From a virus: DNA of 28,243 bases. Location of the stretch: positions 1 to 28,243 of IMG/VR virus record IMGVR_UViG_3300028553_000133. One strand, 5' to 3'. Below the pieces are notes generated by a model. That model made no database searches. It was not told the origin of the DNA and saw nothing but the letters and a program-made list of their open reading frames with translations. A program made the translations under genes and the position numbers. Shown piece after piece: positions 15,424-22,410 of the stretch (position 1 is its first letter; each line of letters starts with the position of its first letter).

Positions 15424-15804
15424 CTAACTATTATTATAAGTCTTCTCTAAAGACTTTCTGGCATCATTTACTTTAGAAATAAATCCCATCTTTCTGTCTA
15501 TTGTCATTTTTGAATTTGATTTATTAAATTTATGATATATTTTAATAATCTGTTCATTGTTTACTTCTGTCATAGTGATAACCTTTGACATCTCAATAAT
15601 ATACATATCATCATCTGGAATATTCATCCAAGGTTCCACCTTATAACCATAGATCATGCCAATTTTATTACGCACTGGAGTAATGATAACAGGATTATCA
15701 AGAATTAAAAAGGTTCTTTCTTCCTCTTCGGAAACAGAAACCAGTGCAAATATTTCTTCACCAGATACCAGCTTGATTGCTGAATAAAATTCTTCTTCTA
15801 TCAT
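15424..15804 (-). CDS. Small Sm-like-pattern protein, 126 residues (after uvsW)
   Basis: The sequence FYSAIKLVSGEEIFALVSV, then FLILDNPVIITPV, YGYKVEPWMN and DDDMYIIEMSKVITMTEV has the alternating hydrophobic pattern of a small beta-barrel with an Asn-Pro turn. The same order of landmarks appears in the 101- and 88-residue proteins at the head of the gp43 operon, so I infer homology. I suspect an Sm-like fold, known for one structurally solved protein of cyanophage origin, but that link is from memory. The C-terminal 30 residues are basic (KSNSKMTIDRKMGFISK). The ATG overlaps the uvsW stop as ATGA. Function unknown. Confidence 0.75.
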   Translation of the reverse strand: MIEEEFYSAIKLVSGEEIFALVSVSEEEERTFLILDNPVIITPVRNKIGMIYGYKVEPWMNIPDDDMYIIEMSKVITMTEVNNEQIIKIYHKFNKSNSKMTIDRKMGFISKVNDARKSLEKTYNNS

Positions 15805-17264
15805 TTGTTAAAATTTATACTAATTATTTCATAATCAAAATTTTCTTCATTGTAGATTTTAATTCTCTCAACTAAATGATTTAAAGTATAATTTCTTTTA
15901 CCATTGTGAGTTATATCATCTGCAATGTCGTATAATGTTGCTGAGACTTTTTCTTTTCCTTTCCTAAGAACTCTACCTATAGATTGTAGGTTTCTGATTC
16001 TAGATTTGCTTGGTGATGCGAATACAACATTGTGTAAGTTTCTAATATTGATACCTGTACTAAAAGTGCCATAAGAAGCAACAATAATTGCATTTTTTTC
16101 CTCCTCTGTTATTTTTCTAACCAATTCTCTTTCTTCAGTATCAACTCCACCATGAATGAAAAAAACTTTTCTATTTTCACTTACATTATTATTTATGAGA
16201 TCATAAAGTGGTTCACCATGAGTGGAAACCCTATTAAAAAGAACTAAAGTATTTCCTTTTAAATCTAAAACTAAGTTTTTAATAAATTTATTTCTTTTAT
16301 CATTTGAAATTAAATATTGCACCTCTTCTTCATAATCATTAATTTTTTTTCCTTCATGTTTTAGTAATAAAACTTTAATATTTAATTTAGATAGATATCC
16401 TTTTTTGATAAGTTCATCAGTCTTAATCAATTTGTATGTTGGACCAAACAAACCTTCAAGTACAAGTTTGTGAGTTTGAGTTCCATCTAATGTTCCTGTA
16501 AATCCAAATCTATATTTGGTGTCTAGTAATTTAGACATAATACTAATTAAAGATTTAGATTTAAATTGATGAGCCTCATCTCCAATTACAACATCAAAAT
16601 TTTTAAAAAAAGACTTATCTAATTTGTATATTGATTGCCAAGTTGATATAGTAACCTGCTTGTCTGATACTCTTTCATTGCCTCCATAGACTCTGTGGCA
16701 GTGTTCTTCTGCACTCCAACCATAGTCATCAAAGTCCTTATACATTTGCTCTACAAGGGATGTGGTAGGCACTACAAGAAGTATATTCCTTTGTTGTTCC
16801 GTAAAATATCTAACTATAGAATAAATCATCAATGATTTTCCAGAAGCAGTTGGAGAAACTAAAAGTTTTCTGTTATATTTTAATGCATCATAAACTCCTT
16901 TTATTTGATAATCTCTTGGTTCATGAGAACAGATACTTTTCATATAGTCTTCAACACCCTCTAATGAAATAGAATCATTCATATCTCCAGGAAGACCATA
17001 AAATTTACTATATTCTAGTTCAAATTTATACTTATGATTTTCGCAAAAATCAATTAATTTATCTAAAAGACCAACATAGATTTCTCCAGTTTGAATATTA
17101 AATAAACGAATTTTTCCATCCCAATGCTTAGTTCTGTATTGTGGCATAAATTTTGCCCCAGGAACATCAAAAGTAAATTGATCACTTATTTCATATTTGA
17201 TATGAGCATCACATTCTACTTTTAAATATACTTCATTTTTTTTTGAAATAACTAAATCAGACAT
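15801..17264 (-). CDS. uvsW: DNA/RNA helicase UvsW (superfamily 2)
   Basis: ATP-dependent helicase that in T4 unwinds R-loops and remodels branched recombination intermediates, shifting replication from origin to recombination mode. Motifs: Q-like RDYQIKGVYDAL (117-128), Walker A SPTASGKS (137-144), motif II DEAH (229-232), motif III TGT (256-258), and in the second RecA domain ASYGTFSTGINIRNL and QSIGRVLRKG (motif VI). The N-terminal 100 residues match the small UvsW N-domain (FVPGAKF-like, then RTKHWDGKIRLF). Length is 487 residues (T4: 503). It starts 1 nt after uvsY ends, so the two are coupled. Confidence 0.95.
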   Translation of the reverse strand: MSDLVISKKNEVYLKVECDAHIKYEISDQFTFDVPGAKFMPQYRTKHWDGKIRLFNIQTGEIYVGLLDKLIDFCENHKYKFELEYSKFYGLPGDMNDSISLEGVEDYMKSICSHEPRDYQIKGVYDALKYNRKLLVSPTASGKSLMIYSIVRYFTEQQRNILLVVPTTSLVEQMYKDFDDYGWSAEEHCHRVYGGNERVSDKQVTISTWQSIYKLDKSFFKNFDVVIGDEAHQFKSKSLISIMSKLLDTKYRFGFTGTLDGTQTHKLVLEGLFGPTYKLIKTDELIKKGYLSKLNIKVLLLKHEGKKINDYEEEVQYLISNDKRNKFIKNLVLDLKGNTLVLFNRVSTHGEPLYDLINNNVSENRKVFFIHGGVDTEERELVRKITEEEKNAIIVASYGTFSTGINIRNLHNVVFASPSKSRIRNLQSIGRVLRKGKEKVSATLYDIADDITHNGKRNYTLNHLVERIKIYNEENFDYEIISINFNK

Positions 17265-17265
17265 A

Positions 17266-17697
17266 TTATGTTCCAGATTGAAATCTTAAAAATTCAATTG
17301 AGTTTTTAATTTGATAAGTTCTATTGGAAATCATTTTTATAATTTCTTCAAGATATTTTAATATTACATCATAATAATCAATTTTAAGTAAAATTTTATT
17401 TAAGTGTTCATCAGCATCTAAGTATCTTGATAAACTTTCTTTGTCTCTGATTTTATATGGAAAGGGTTCCTCTTGATAAACTTCTGGTTCCGCTTTTCCA
17501 TTATAGAAATTTGATCTTTCTAATTTTTTTACTTTATAAGTAATTAATGATTGCTTTTTTAATAATGTAATGTTATTATAAATTTCATAATATTTTGAAT
17601 GTAGTGGTGAAATATTTAAAGATTCATTATGAAGATCATCTATATTAATTTCTGAATCTTTTTTCCACATCATTTGAATTTCATCAAGAGAGATCAT
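17266..17697 (-). CDS. uvsY: Recombination mediator UvsY
   Basis: Loads UvsX on single-stranded DNA covered by gp32. The 143-residue protein (T4: 137) follows the T4 UvsY plan: a start like LDEIQMMWKKDSEINIDDL, LHSKYYEIYNNI, a basic stretch KVKKLERSNFYNGKAEP matching the T4 LDYYSG region, then RYLDADEHLNKILLKIDYY and a final helix NRTYQIKNSIEFLRFQSG. The match is by pattern and position next to uvsW, and the fit is good across the whole length. The ATG overlaps the preceding gene as ATGA. Some annotations of relatives leave this gene hypothetical. Confidence 0.88.
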   Translation of the reverse strand: MISLDEIQMMWKKDSEINIDDLHNESLNISPLHSKYYEIYNNITLLKKQSLITYKVKKLERSNFYNGKAEPEVYQEEPFPYKIRDKESLSRYLDADEHLNKILLKIDYYDVILKYLEEIIKMISNRTYQIKNSIEFLRFQSGT

Positions 17698-18260
17698 AAA
17701 GGTGTTCCTATTGCATCAACTATTTTGTAATAAGTGTATTTAAAATTTACTTCTGCTGTAAAATATCTAATATCTTCCTCTGTTGCATCAAATTGTAATG
17801 TTGAAAGATATGTAGGGTACATTCCATAATAAAGAACCTGAGCACTAGTAACATAATTGCTGTTTAAAATTTGAAGAGTACCATCTGATTCTTCATAAAA
17901 TCTTGCTCTTGCTAATCCTGGTATGTTGTCGTTGTTAGCACTTTCTTGTAAATCATCATATTGCTCTAGACTATATGGAAACCCAAGACCCCTCATCCAA
18001 TTTTGAATTTCCATATAATTTTGAAGATTTTCATCTACTAAAAATCTTAAATTAAAATCTTCAAAATTCATTTTATCGCCTGGAATGTCAATGTTTTTAC
18101 CATAACGAGTCATAATTGCAGATCCTAAAGTAATGGAAGGAATATTTGCTGAGTTTGCAAAAAAGTCTACTTTAGGTGCTTTTTGTAATTTAAATTTGAA
18201 ACCAACTGGAGATAAAAAGTTTCTATTTCCTGGTTGATTATCCCAAGGATTTGTTGCCAT
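17694..18260 (-). CDS. Tail-tube-fold protein next to gp23 (annotated gp3-like in relatives)
   Basis: The 188-residue protein resembles gp19 in layout. FKFKLQKAPKVDFFANSANIP matches the first strands. KNIDIPGDKMNFEDFNLRFLVD parallels LKVAGDRTFDVWTITVIND of the gp19 in this window. The ending MYPTYLSTLQFDATEEDIRY parallels gp19's GVFPTSVSQIDVSYNNENEI. It is therefore a tube-fold paralogue, perhaps a tube initiator or terminator. As I recall, the gene in this position is labelled gp3 (tail completion) in T4-like cyanophages; I see no clear match to T4 gp3 itself. It follows the gp23 terminator. An AATAAATA lies only about 10 nt before the ATG, too close to be a confident promoter. Confidence 0.75.
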   Translation of the reverse strand: MATNPWDNQPGNRNFLSPVGFKFKLQKAPKVDFFANSANIPSITLGSAIMTRYGKNIDIPGDKMNFEDFNLRFLVDENLQNYMEIQNWMRGLGFPYSLEQYDDLQESANNDNIPGLARARFYEESDGTLQILNSNYVTSAQVLYYGMYPTYLSTLQFDATEEDIRYFTAEVNFKYTYYKIVDAIGTPL

Positions 18261-18281
18261 TTTTTGAACTATTTATTCTCA

Positions 18282-18307
18282 TAAAAAAAGGTCCCTTTTG
18301 GGGACCT
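18282..18307 (-). terminator. Rho-independent terminator after gp23
   Basis: On the minus strand AGGTCCC (18307-18301), loop CAAAA and GGGACCT (18295-18289) form a perfect 7-bp stem followed by seven T. It lies 21 nt after the gp23 stop and ends the late capsid transcript. A smaller hairpin, GAGTT-TTTTC-AACTC, sits between the stop and this stem. Confidence 0.92.
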
Positions 18308-18328
18308 TTGGGAAAGAGTTGAAAAAAC

Positions 18329-19753
18329 TCACATGAGGTTTTTAACTTGTACTCTTCTGTAGTATCTGTTTGTGTTCTGTTGGATTCTACCAAGACCTTG
18401 ATCAGTACCTTCTGCATAAGGGTTTGCAACCATACCATATCTGGTCTTAAATCCAATTTTAGGTTGGAAGTTATCTTGACCAACTGCACGTACCATTTGG
18501 AGAGGCACATATGGGCAGTAGAAGATACCAGCATCATAAGGATTGGTTCCTTTATACCCAACAACATAATACTGTTCAGCAGAAAGGTTTGCTGAGAAAG
18601 GATCAATATAAACCTTGAACTTGCCATTGAGAATACCAGCAAAGGTATTTCCAGTGTCATCAACATTCAAGTTAGCATTGAGTGCAGGAGTGTAATCAAG
18701 AAGACCTGCCATTGTGAGTGCAGAAGCAACATCAGCAGAACAAAGGATTACATTGCCCTTTCCTCTTCTTGTTCTTTGAGCGATTGCATTAGCATCTCTC
18801 TCAAGTTGGAACAGAAGACCTTTGAACTTCTCAACTGACCATCTACCATTAGAGTCCACATCTAGGTCAAAGATACCTGCATTGGACACATTGGTTTGTG
18901 CACCAGTTTCAGCAACCTTATAGATGGTTCTGATGATCTCTCTGTTGATTTCAGCAAGGATTTCAGTTGAGAGAATGTTTGCTAACTCAGCTTCAGCATC
19001 AAGACCATGAATTGCCTTGAGGTCTTGTGCTAGCTCTAGGGTGTACTCAGCCTTGAGTGCTCTAGACTTTGCAGTAACTGAAAGTTTCTCAATGCTGAAT
19101 GCCATTTGGTTGAATGCATTAGCAGCATCATCACCCAATGCTTCAGAAGCAGAAGTTCCAAAACCTTGACCAACTTTGTAGTCAACGCCAAGTGCACCTG
19201 CAGAATTCAATAGGGAAGGGTTGCTACCAGCAGCATTGCCACCAAGAGCAAAACCAGTAGTACCAAAACCTACAGATACACCACCATCAGAACCACCAGT
19301 GTAATCACCTTGAGTAAGGTTTGCGCTGTTGTTTTGTGCTGAGAATGCAGTATCTGGCTCATTGAATAGAGCTTCTTGTCCAGACTGATTAACATATCTG
19401 GTTCTCATTGCAAAGATTAGTCCAGTAGGACCATTCATTGGTTGAACACCAGCAAGATCATATGCAACCAGATTGGGCATGGAGCGTCTGATCAATGAAA
19501 TCAGAACGGGATCAAAACCAGCTACAGGACCTGCAGCAGTAGCAGAACCAGAGAATCCTGGGTTTGACTGTGACTGGGTGTTGATATTAGGAGCAGCTTC
19601 AGAAATGAAGGCTCTCTCTTCTCTTAAAAATCTTTCTTGGTTTTCTAGCAGTTGAGCGGTAACTGCTCTTCTGTATGGATCCTTGATTTGATCAAGACCC
19701 TCTGCTTCCAGAAGAGGTTGCCACTTGTTCTGCATTTGTTCATTGAGGAACAT
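18329..19753 (-). CDS. gp23: Major capsid protein gp23
   Basis: Main shell subunit (HK97 fold), cleaved by gp21 during prohead maturation. The 474-residue protein (T4: 521) opens with FLNEQMQNKWQPLLEAEGL, the propeptide region removed in T4-like phages. It continues with ISLIRRSMPNLVAYDLAGVQPMNGPTGLIFAMR and the core FYCPYVPLQMVRAVGQDNFQPKIGFKTRYG, among the most conserved stretches of gp23. A Gly- and Ser-rich insertion (about 110-200) matches the variable region before SIEKLSVTAKSRALKAEYT. The ATG has AGGAG about 10 nt upstream. A CTAAATA late promoter lies 50 nt upstream and a terminator follows, so gp23 can be expressed alone at high level. Confidence 0.98.
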   Translation of the reverse strand: MFLNEQMQNKWQPLLEAEGLDQIKDPYRRAVTAQLLENQERFLREERAFISEAAPNINTQSQSNPGFSGSATAAGPVAGFDPVLISLIRRSMPNLVAYDLAGVQPMNGPTGLIFAMRTRYVNQSGQEALFNEPDTAFSAQNNSANLTQGDYTGGSDGGVSVGFGTTGFALGGNAAGSNPSLLNSAGALGVDYKVGQGFGTSASEALGDDAANAFNQMAFSIEKLSVTAKSRALKAEYTLELAQDLKAIHGLDAEAELANILSTEILAEINREIIRTIYKVAETGAQTNVSNAGIFDLDVDSNGRWSVEKFKGLLFQLERDANAIAQRTRRGKGNVILCSADVASALTMAGLLDYTPALNANLNVDDTGNTFAGILNGKFKVYIDPFSANLSAEQYYVVGYKGTNPYDAGIFYCPYVPLQMVRAVGQDNFQPKIGFKTRYGMVANPYAEGTDQGLGRIQQNTNRYYRRVQVKNLM

Positions 19754-19802
19754 TTGCTTTTTCTCCTTGTTTAGTCTTGGTAAGTGTTTGCTTAACTACA
19801 AA

Positions 19803-19809
19803 TATTTAG
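19803..19809 (-). promoter_or_regulatory. Late promoter (CTAAATA) of gp23
   Basis: CTAAATA on the minus strand, 50 nt upstream of the gp23 ATG and directly after gp22. It matches the gp55-type late -10 element as described for T4-like cyanophages (T4: TATAAATA). No -35 box is needed for this class. Confidence 0.7.
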
Positions 19810-19822
19810 TATAACTTAAAGT

Positions 19823-20974
19823 TCACTTTGAGAATTTAGACACTGCTTTCAGATATGAATTCATTTGAGGAGAATATTCCTCTACATTTTCTTGAATCAG
19901 TATTTCTTCTCTACGAGATCCTGTTGCTCTTGGGAAATATGATTCCTTCAGAGTTTCCAGTTTCTCACGATAGTTTTCTTCACCTTCAAACCCAACACTT
20001 TCAGCAAGACTTGCAAGTTTTTCTTTCTGAGTTAAAGCTAACCCTTCAGAAACTTCATTGATAATAGTGTCGCTTACTGCTTCACACAGTCTTTGATTTA
20101 ATTGAACATTTCTTTCGATCTGTTCATTGAGTTTTGATTCCATTTCATCTAGTCTTTCGACCATTCCCTCTAACACATTATATTTATCTTCAGGGATTTC
20201 TACATAATGTTCTTCAAAGAGTCCTTTTAGACCAGTCATAAAGGACTCTGATAATTCTGATTTGATTCCAGTTTCAATTTGAAGAGCATTCTCTTCAACC
20301 CATTCTTCGGAAACATACTCAAGATATGCATCTACTCTTTCTGTAAGTTCCTCTTTGATTGAGGTGACTTCTTGTACAAGAGCATGGTCAAAATGCTCTT
20401 GCATTGCTTCTAGTGCTACAATCAATTTAGATTTAACTGCAGCTTCAAAAATAGTAGTTGCCTTGTTCATGAAAGATTCAGAAAGATCTTCACCCTCCAT
20501 AAGAGCATTAATATCTTCTGAATAATCAACATCTTGATTGATGATTTGATTAATTGTCTCTTCTAAAGAGATAGTTTCTTCTTCATCATCATCAGTATAC
20601 TCATCACCCTCTACTTGGTCCTCTTCTGATTCATCAGATTCAAGAACTAGGTCCTCTTCGTCTGATTCAGTTTCTTCATAAGACATAGCAGATGTGTTGG
20701 CATGTTGCATTGGATCAGGACCCTTTGCACCTTTATGTTGAACATCTCTAACTGCTTTTAATTTAGAAGCAGGAGTCTTATACTTATTTGACTCATCATC
20801 TGGTTTTGAATTTTGGGGAGTTGGACCTCCTAAATCTTCAACTCCATTAACAAGACCTTCTCCTGGAATAGTTGCTCTTTGCATAGACTCTCCAGGTTTA
20901 GCACCTTTGTTTACTGCAGTGACAGATTTTTTAGTAGATACTTCCATTTCTTGTAAATCGTTACCGACACTCAT
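19823..20974 (-). CDS. gp22: Prohead core scaffolding protein gp22
   Basis: Forms the inner core around which the prohead shell assembles and is later degraded by gp21. The 383-residue protein (T4: 269) has a disordered N-terminus (PGESMQRATIPGEGLVNGVE) and a very acidic stretch around 105-150 with runs of Glu and Asp. A long helical half follows (about 165-350: FEAAVKSKLIVALEAMQEHF, EELTERVDAYLEYVSEEW). The final 30 residues (EILIQENVEEYSPQMNSYLK) are the conserved gp22 C-terminus. It is longer than in T4 because of the N-terminal part. A TATAAATA late promoter lies 40 nt upstream of the ATG. It sits between gp21 and gp23 as in T4. Confidence 0.92.
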   Translation of the reverse strand: MSVGNDLQEMEVSTKKSVTAVNKGAKPGESMQRATIPGEGLVNGVEDLGGPTPQNSKPDDESNKYKTPASKLKAVRDVQHKGAKGPDPMQHANTSAMSYEETESDEEDLVLESDESEEDQVEGDEYTDDDEEETISLEETINQIINQDVDYSEDINALMEGEDLSESFMNKATTIFEAAVKSKLIVALEAMQEHFDHALVQEVTSIKEELTERVDAYLEYVSEEWVEENALQIETGIKSELSESFMTGLKGLFEEHYVEIPEDKYNVLEGMVERLDEMESKLNEQIERNVQLNQRLCEAVSDTIINEVSEGLALTQKEKLASLAESVGFEGEENYREKLETLKESYFPRATGSRREEILIQENVEEYSPQMNSYLKAVSKFSK

Positions 20975-21014
20975 TTGTATGCTCCGAATAAAAATCTTTG
21001 ATTTATTCTATATT

Positions 21015-21022
21015 TATTTATA
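21015..21022 (-). promoter_or_regulatory. Late promoter (TATAAATA) of gp22
   Basis: An exact T4-type late -10 element on the minus strand, 40 nt before the gp22 start and 2 nt after the gp21 stop. The leader contains CGGAG about 8 nt before the ATG. Confidence 0.8.
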
Positions 21023-21024
21023 AA

Positions 21025-21675
21025 TTACAGATTTAACAGATATTCTCCAAACAATTTTAATTTGGATTTTTCATTTAATTCTTTACTTTCTGAAAGTCTT
21101 TCAACTTTTCTTTGAGTAATAGAAGCATTTATTTCTTTCAGTTTTCCTCCATCCCACACCCACTCCTTTCCTTCCATGATGCCCTGAACAAAGGCATCTG
21201 GTGCTGATGGATCTGCAACAAGATCTGCTGCAGTTGCAAGCATAAAATCATCTCCAATATATTTTACTCCATCTCTTTCTATAAGAGATCCAATTCCCCT
21301 AGAAGAAACACCAAGTTTAACTCCTTCACCTAGAAGAGACTTAGCAATATTTCCCATTGGGGTATCAAGAATTTTTGCTTTACCTACAAAATTATTTCCT
21401 TCTGATTTGAGACTTGTAATCATATGTGAAACTCTATCCAGATTTACGGTTGGTCCATCTGGATGTCCAAGTTCCCCAAGTGCTCTTCCTTGAGTTATAA
21501 AATTCTTGGTATAATTATCAACTTCTCTGGAGAGAATTTGAATTGGATAGCACCTACCATTTCTGTTAGTTACTTCTGCTTGAAGAAATGGTCCCTGAAT
21601 ATACAAGGTTTTTTTCCCATCTTTTTCTTCTGTAATAATTTCTACTGATTCTATTTCTTCCGTAATTAGTTTCAT
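21025..21675 (-). CDS. gp21: Prohead core protein protease gp21
   Basis: Serine protease that cleaves scaffold and capsid proteins during maturation. The family motifs are clear: GELGHPDGPTVNLDRVSH with catalytic H71, GVSSRGIGS with the serine at 124 or 125, and DLVADPSAPDAFV, which supplies the third region. The front part NRNGRCYPIQILSREVDNY is the usual substrate-side strand. Length is 216 residues (T4: 212), so no part is missing. It lies 4 nt after the beta-rich 179-residue gene and has no promoter of its own, so it depends on the promoter at 22403-22410. The C-terminal 40 residues are charged helices (LSESKELNEKSKLKLFGEYL) and may be the self-cleaved tail. Confidence 0.96.
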   Translation of the reverse strand: MKLITEEIESVEIITEEKDGKKTLYIQGPFLQAEVTNRNGRCYPIQILSREVDNYTKNFITQGRALGELGHPDGPTVNLDRVSHMITSLKSEGNNFVGKAKILDTPMGNIAKSLLGEGVKLGVSSRGIGSLIERDGVKYIGDDFMLATAADLVADPSAPDAFVQGIMEGKEWVWDGGKLKEINASITQRKVERLSESKELNEKSKLKLFGEYLLNL

Positions 21676-21679
21676 TGGA

Positions 21680-22219
21680 TTATGCCTGAGATGCTATTTG
21701 TACTTCTGCAATATGAAGATGTGAGTTGTTTAATTCAGGATATACTTCAATTTTTATAGATCTTGAAACAATTGCATTAGTTACAGTCAATGCTCCACCA
21801 ACTGCAGTGCTATTAAAATTAAGAATAATTGAAGAATCAGTTTTAGATAAAATTTCTACATATGAAGTGTTTATTCCAGCATGTTGAGATCCAATAATAC
21901 TTACATGATCCCCAACAACAAATGGGTTACCAAAATTTTCACCAAATGAAACAGTTGTTGTAGCACCAGTTGTTATTCCTGAAATTTTTTGTCTAGCAAC
22001 TCTTTCTTTAATAATTTCACTAGTATTTTGTGGAATTATAAAGGAGGATTCTGATGATACTGCAACATTAGAATTTCCATCTATGACTGCAATATGACAC
22101 CCTCCCCCAAGAGCACTTAATCTTAAATATCCAGTTTGTAAATTAATTACTCCACTAGTAGCAATTCCATTGTTTGGTGGAAGTACTGCTGGGATGGTTT
22201 GAACAATCTTTAGTGACAT
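21680..22219 (-). CDS. Beta-rich protein of unknown function in the capsid cluster (179 residues)
   Basis: I recognise no family. The sequence is full of short Gly, Thr, Ser and Val strands: IAVIDGNSNVAVSSESSFII, SGITTGATTTVSFGENFGNP, SIIGSQHAGINTSYVEI, LNFNSTAVGGALTVTNAIV. It ends with IKIEVYPELNNSHLHIAEV. It has few long helices and no signal peptide or membrane segment. This looks like a virion surface or decoration protein, inferred only from composition and from its place between the portal and the prohead protease. Its ATG overlaps the stop of the 53-codon ORF by one base (TAATG), so the two are translationally coupled and share a late promoter. Confidence 0.7.
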   Translation of the reverse strand: MSLKIVQTIPAVLPPNNGIATSGVINLQTGYLRLSALGGGCHIAVIDGNSNVAVSSESSFIIPQNTSEIIKERVARQKISGITTGATTTVSFGENFGNPFVVGDHVSIIGSQHAGINTSYVEILSKTDSSIILNFNSTAVGGALTVTNAIVSRSIKIEVYPELNNSHLHIAEVQIASQA

Positions 22220-22380
22220 TACTCTTCCTCTAATCCAAACATAGTTTGTGCTATAGCAGGTCTTACTTCATCAATGGTATTTGAAGATTTGTAATATAAA
22301 ATTTCTTTTATTTTGTCAGATACTTCTTCTGGAGAAGAACCAGAAAGTACCATATCCATAAACTCAGCAGAAGGATTCAT
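22219..22380 (-). CDS. Small prohead-region protein (53 residues), possible gp67/gp68 counterpart
   Basis: This short gene runs from ATG 22380 to TAA 22219. The protein begins MNPSAEFMDMVLSGSSPEEV, followed by a helix SDKIKEILYYKSS and an acidic end TMFGLEEE. It is small, helical and acidic and lies between portal gp20 and protease gp21. In T4 that interval holds the core proteins gp67 and gp68, so a prohead core role is a reasonable guess from position; sequence similarity is not evident to me. A TATAAATA late promoter lies 23 nt upstream. No clear Shine-Dalgarno is seen. The TAATG junction couples it to the next gene. Confidence 0.7.
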   Translation of the reverse strand: MNPSAEFMDMVLSGSSPEEVSDKIKEILYYKSSNTIDEVRPAIAQTMFGLEEE

Positions 22381-22402
22381 AAAAATACTAGGTATATTGA
22401 AT

Positions 22403-22410
22403 TATTTATA
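22403..22410 (-). promoter_or_regulatory. Late promoter (TATAAATA) before the gp21 cluster
   Basis: An exact T4-type late element on the minus strand. The gp20 stop codon (TAA, 22408-22406) is part of it. It would drive the 53-codon ORF, the beta-rich gene and gp21, with an mRNA start about 15 nt before the first ATG. Confidence 0.75.

Noticed and set aside
18270-18277. AATAAATA before the tail-tube-fold gene at 17694-18260
   Set aside because: It is only about 10 nt from the ATG and has a first-base mismatch to the late element. Transcripts would be nearly leaderless, so I did not call a promoter.
18238-18666. 142-codon open frame on the minus strand overlapping the gp23 C-terminus
   Set aside because: It runs through the gp23 coding region in another frame and straight across the terminator hairpin. 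No family features are visible.
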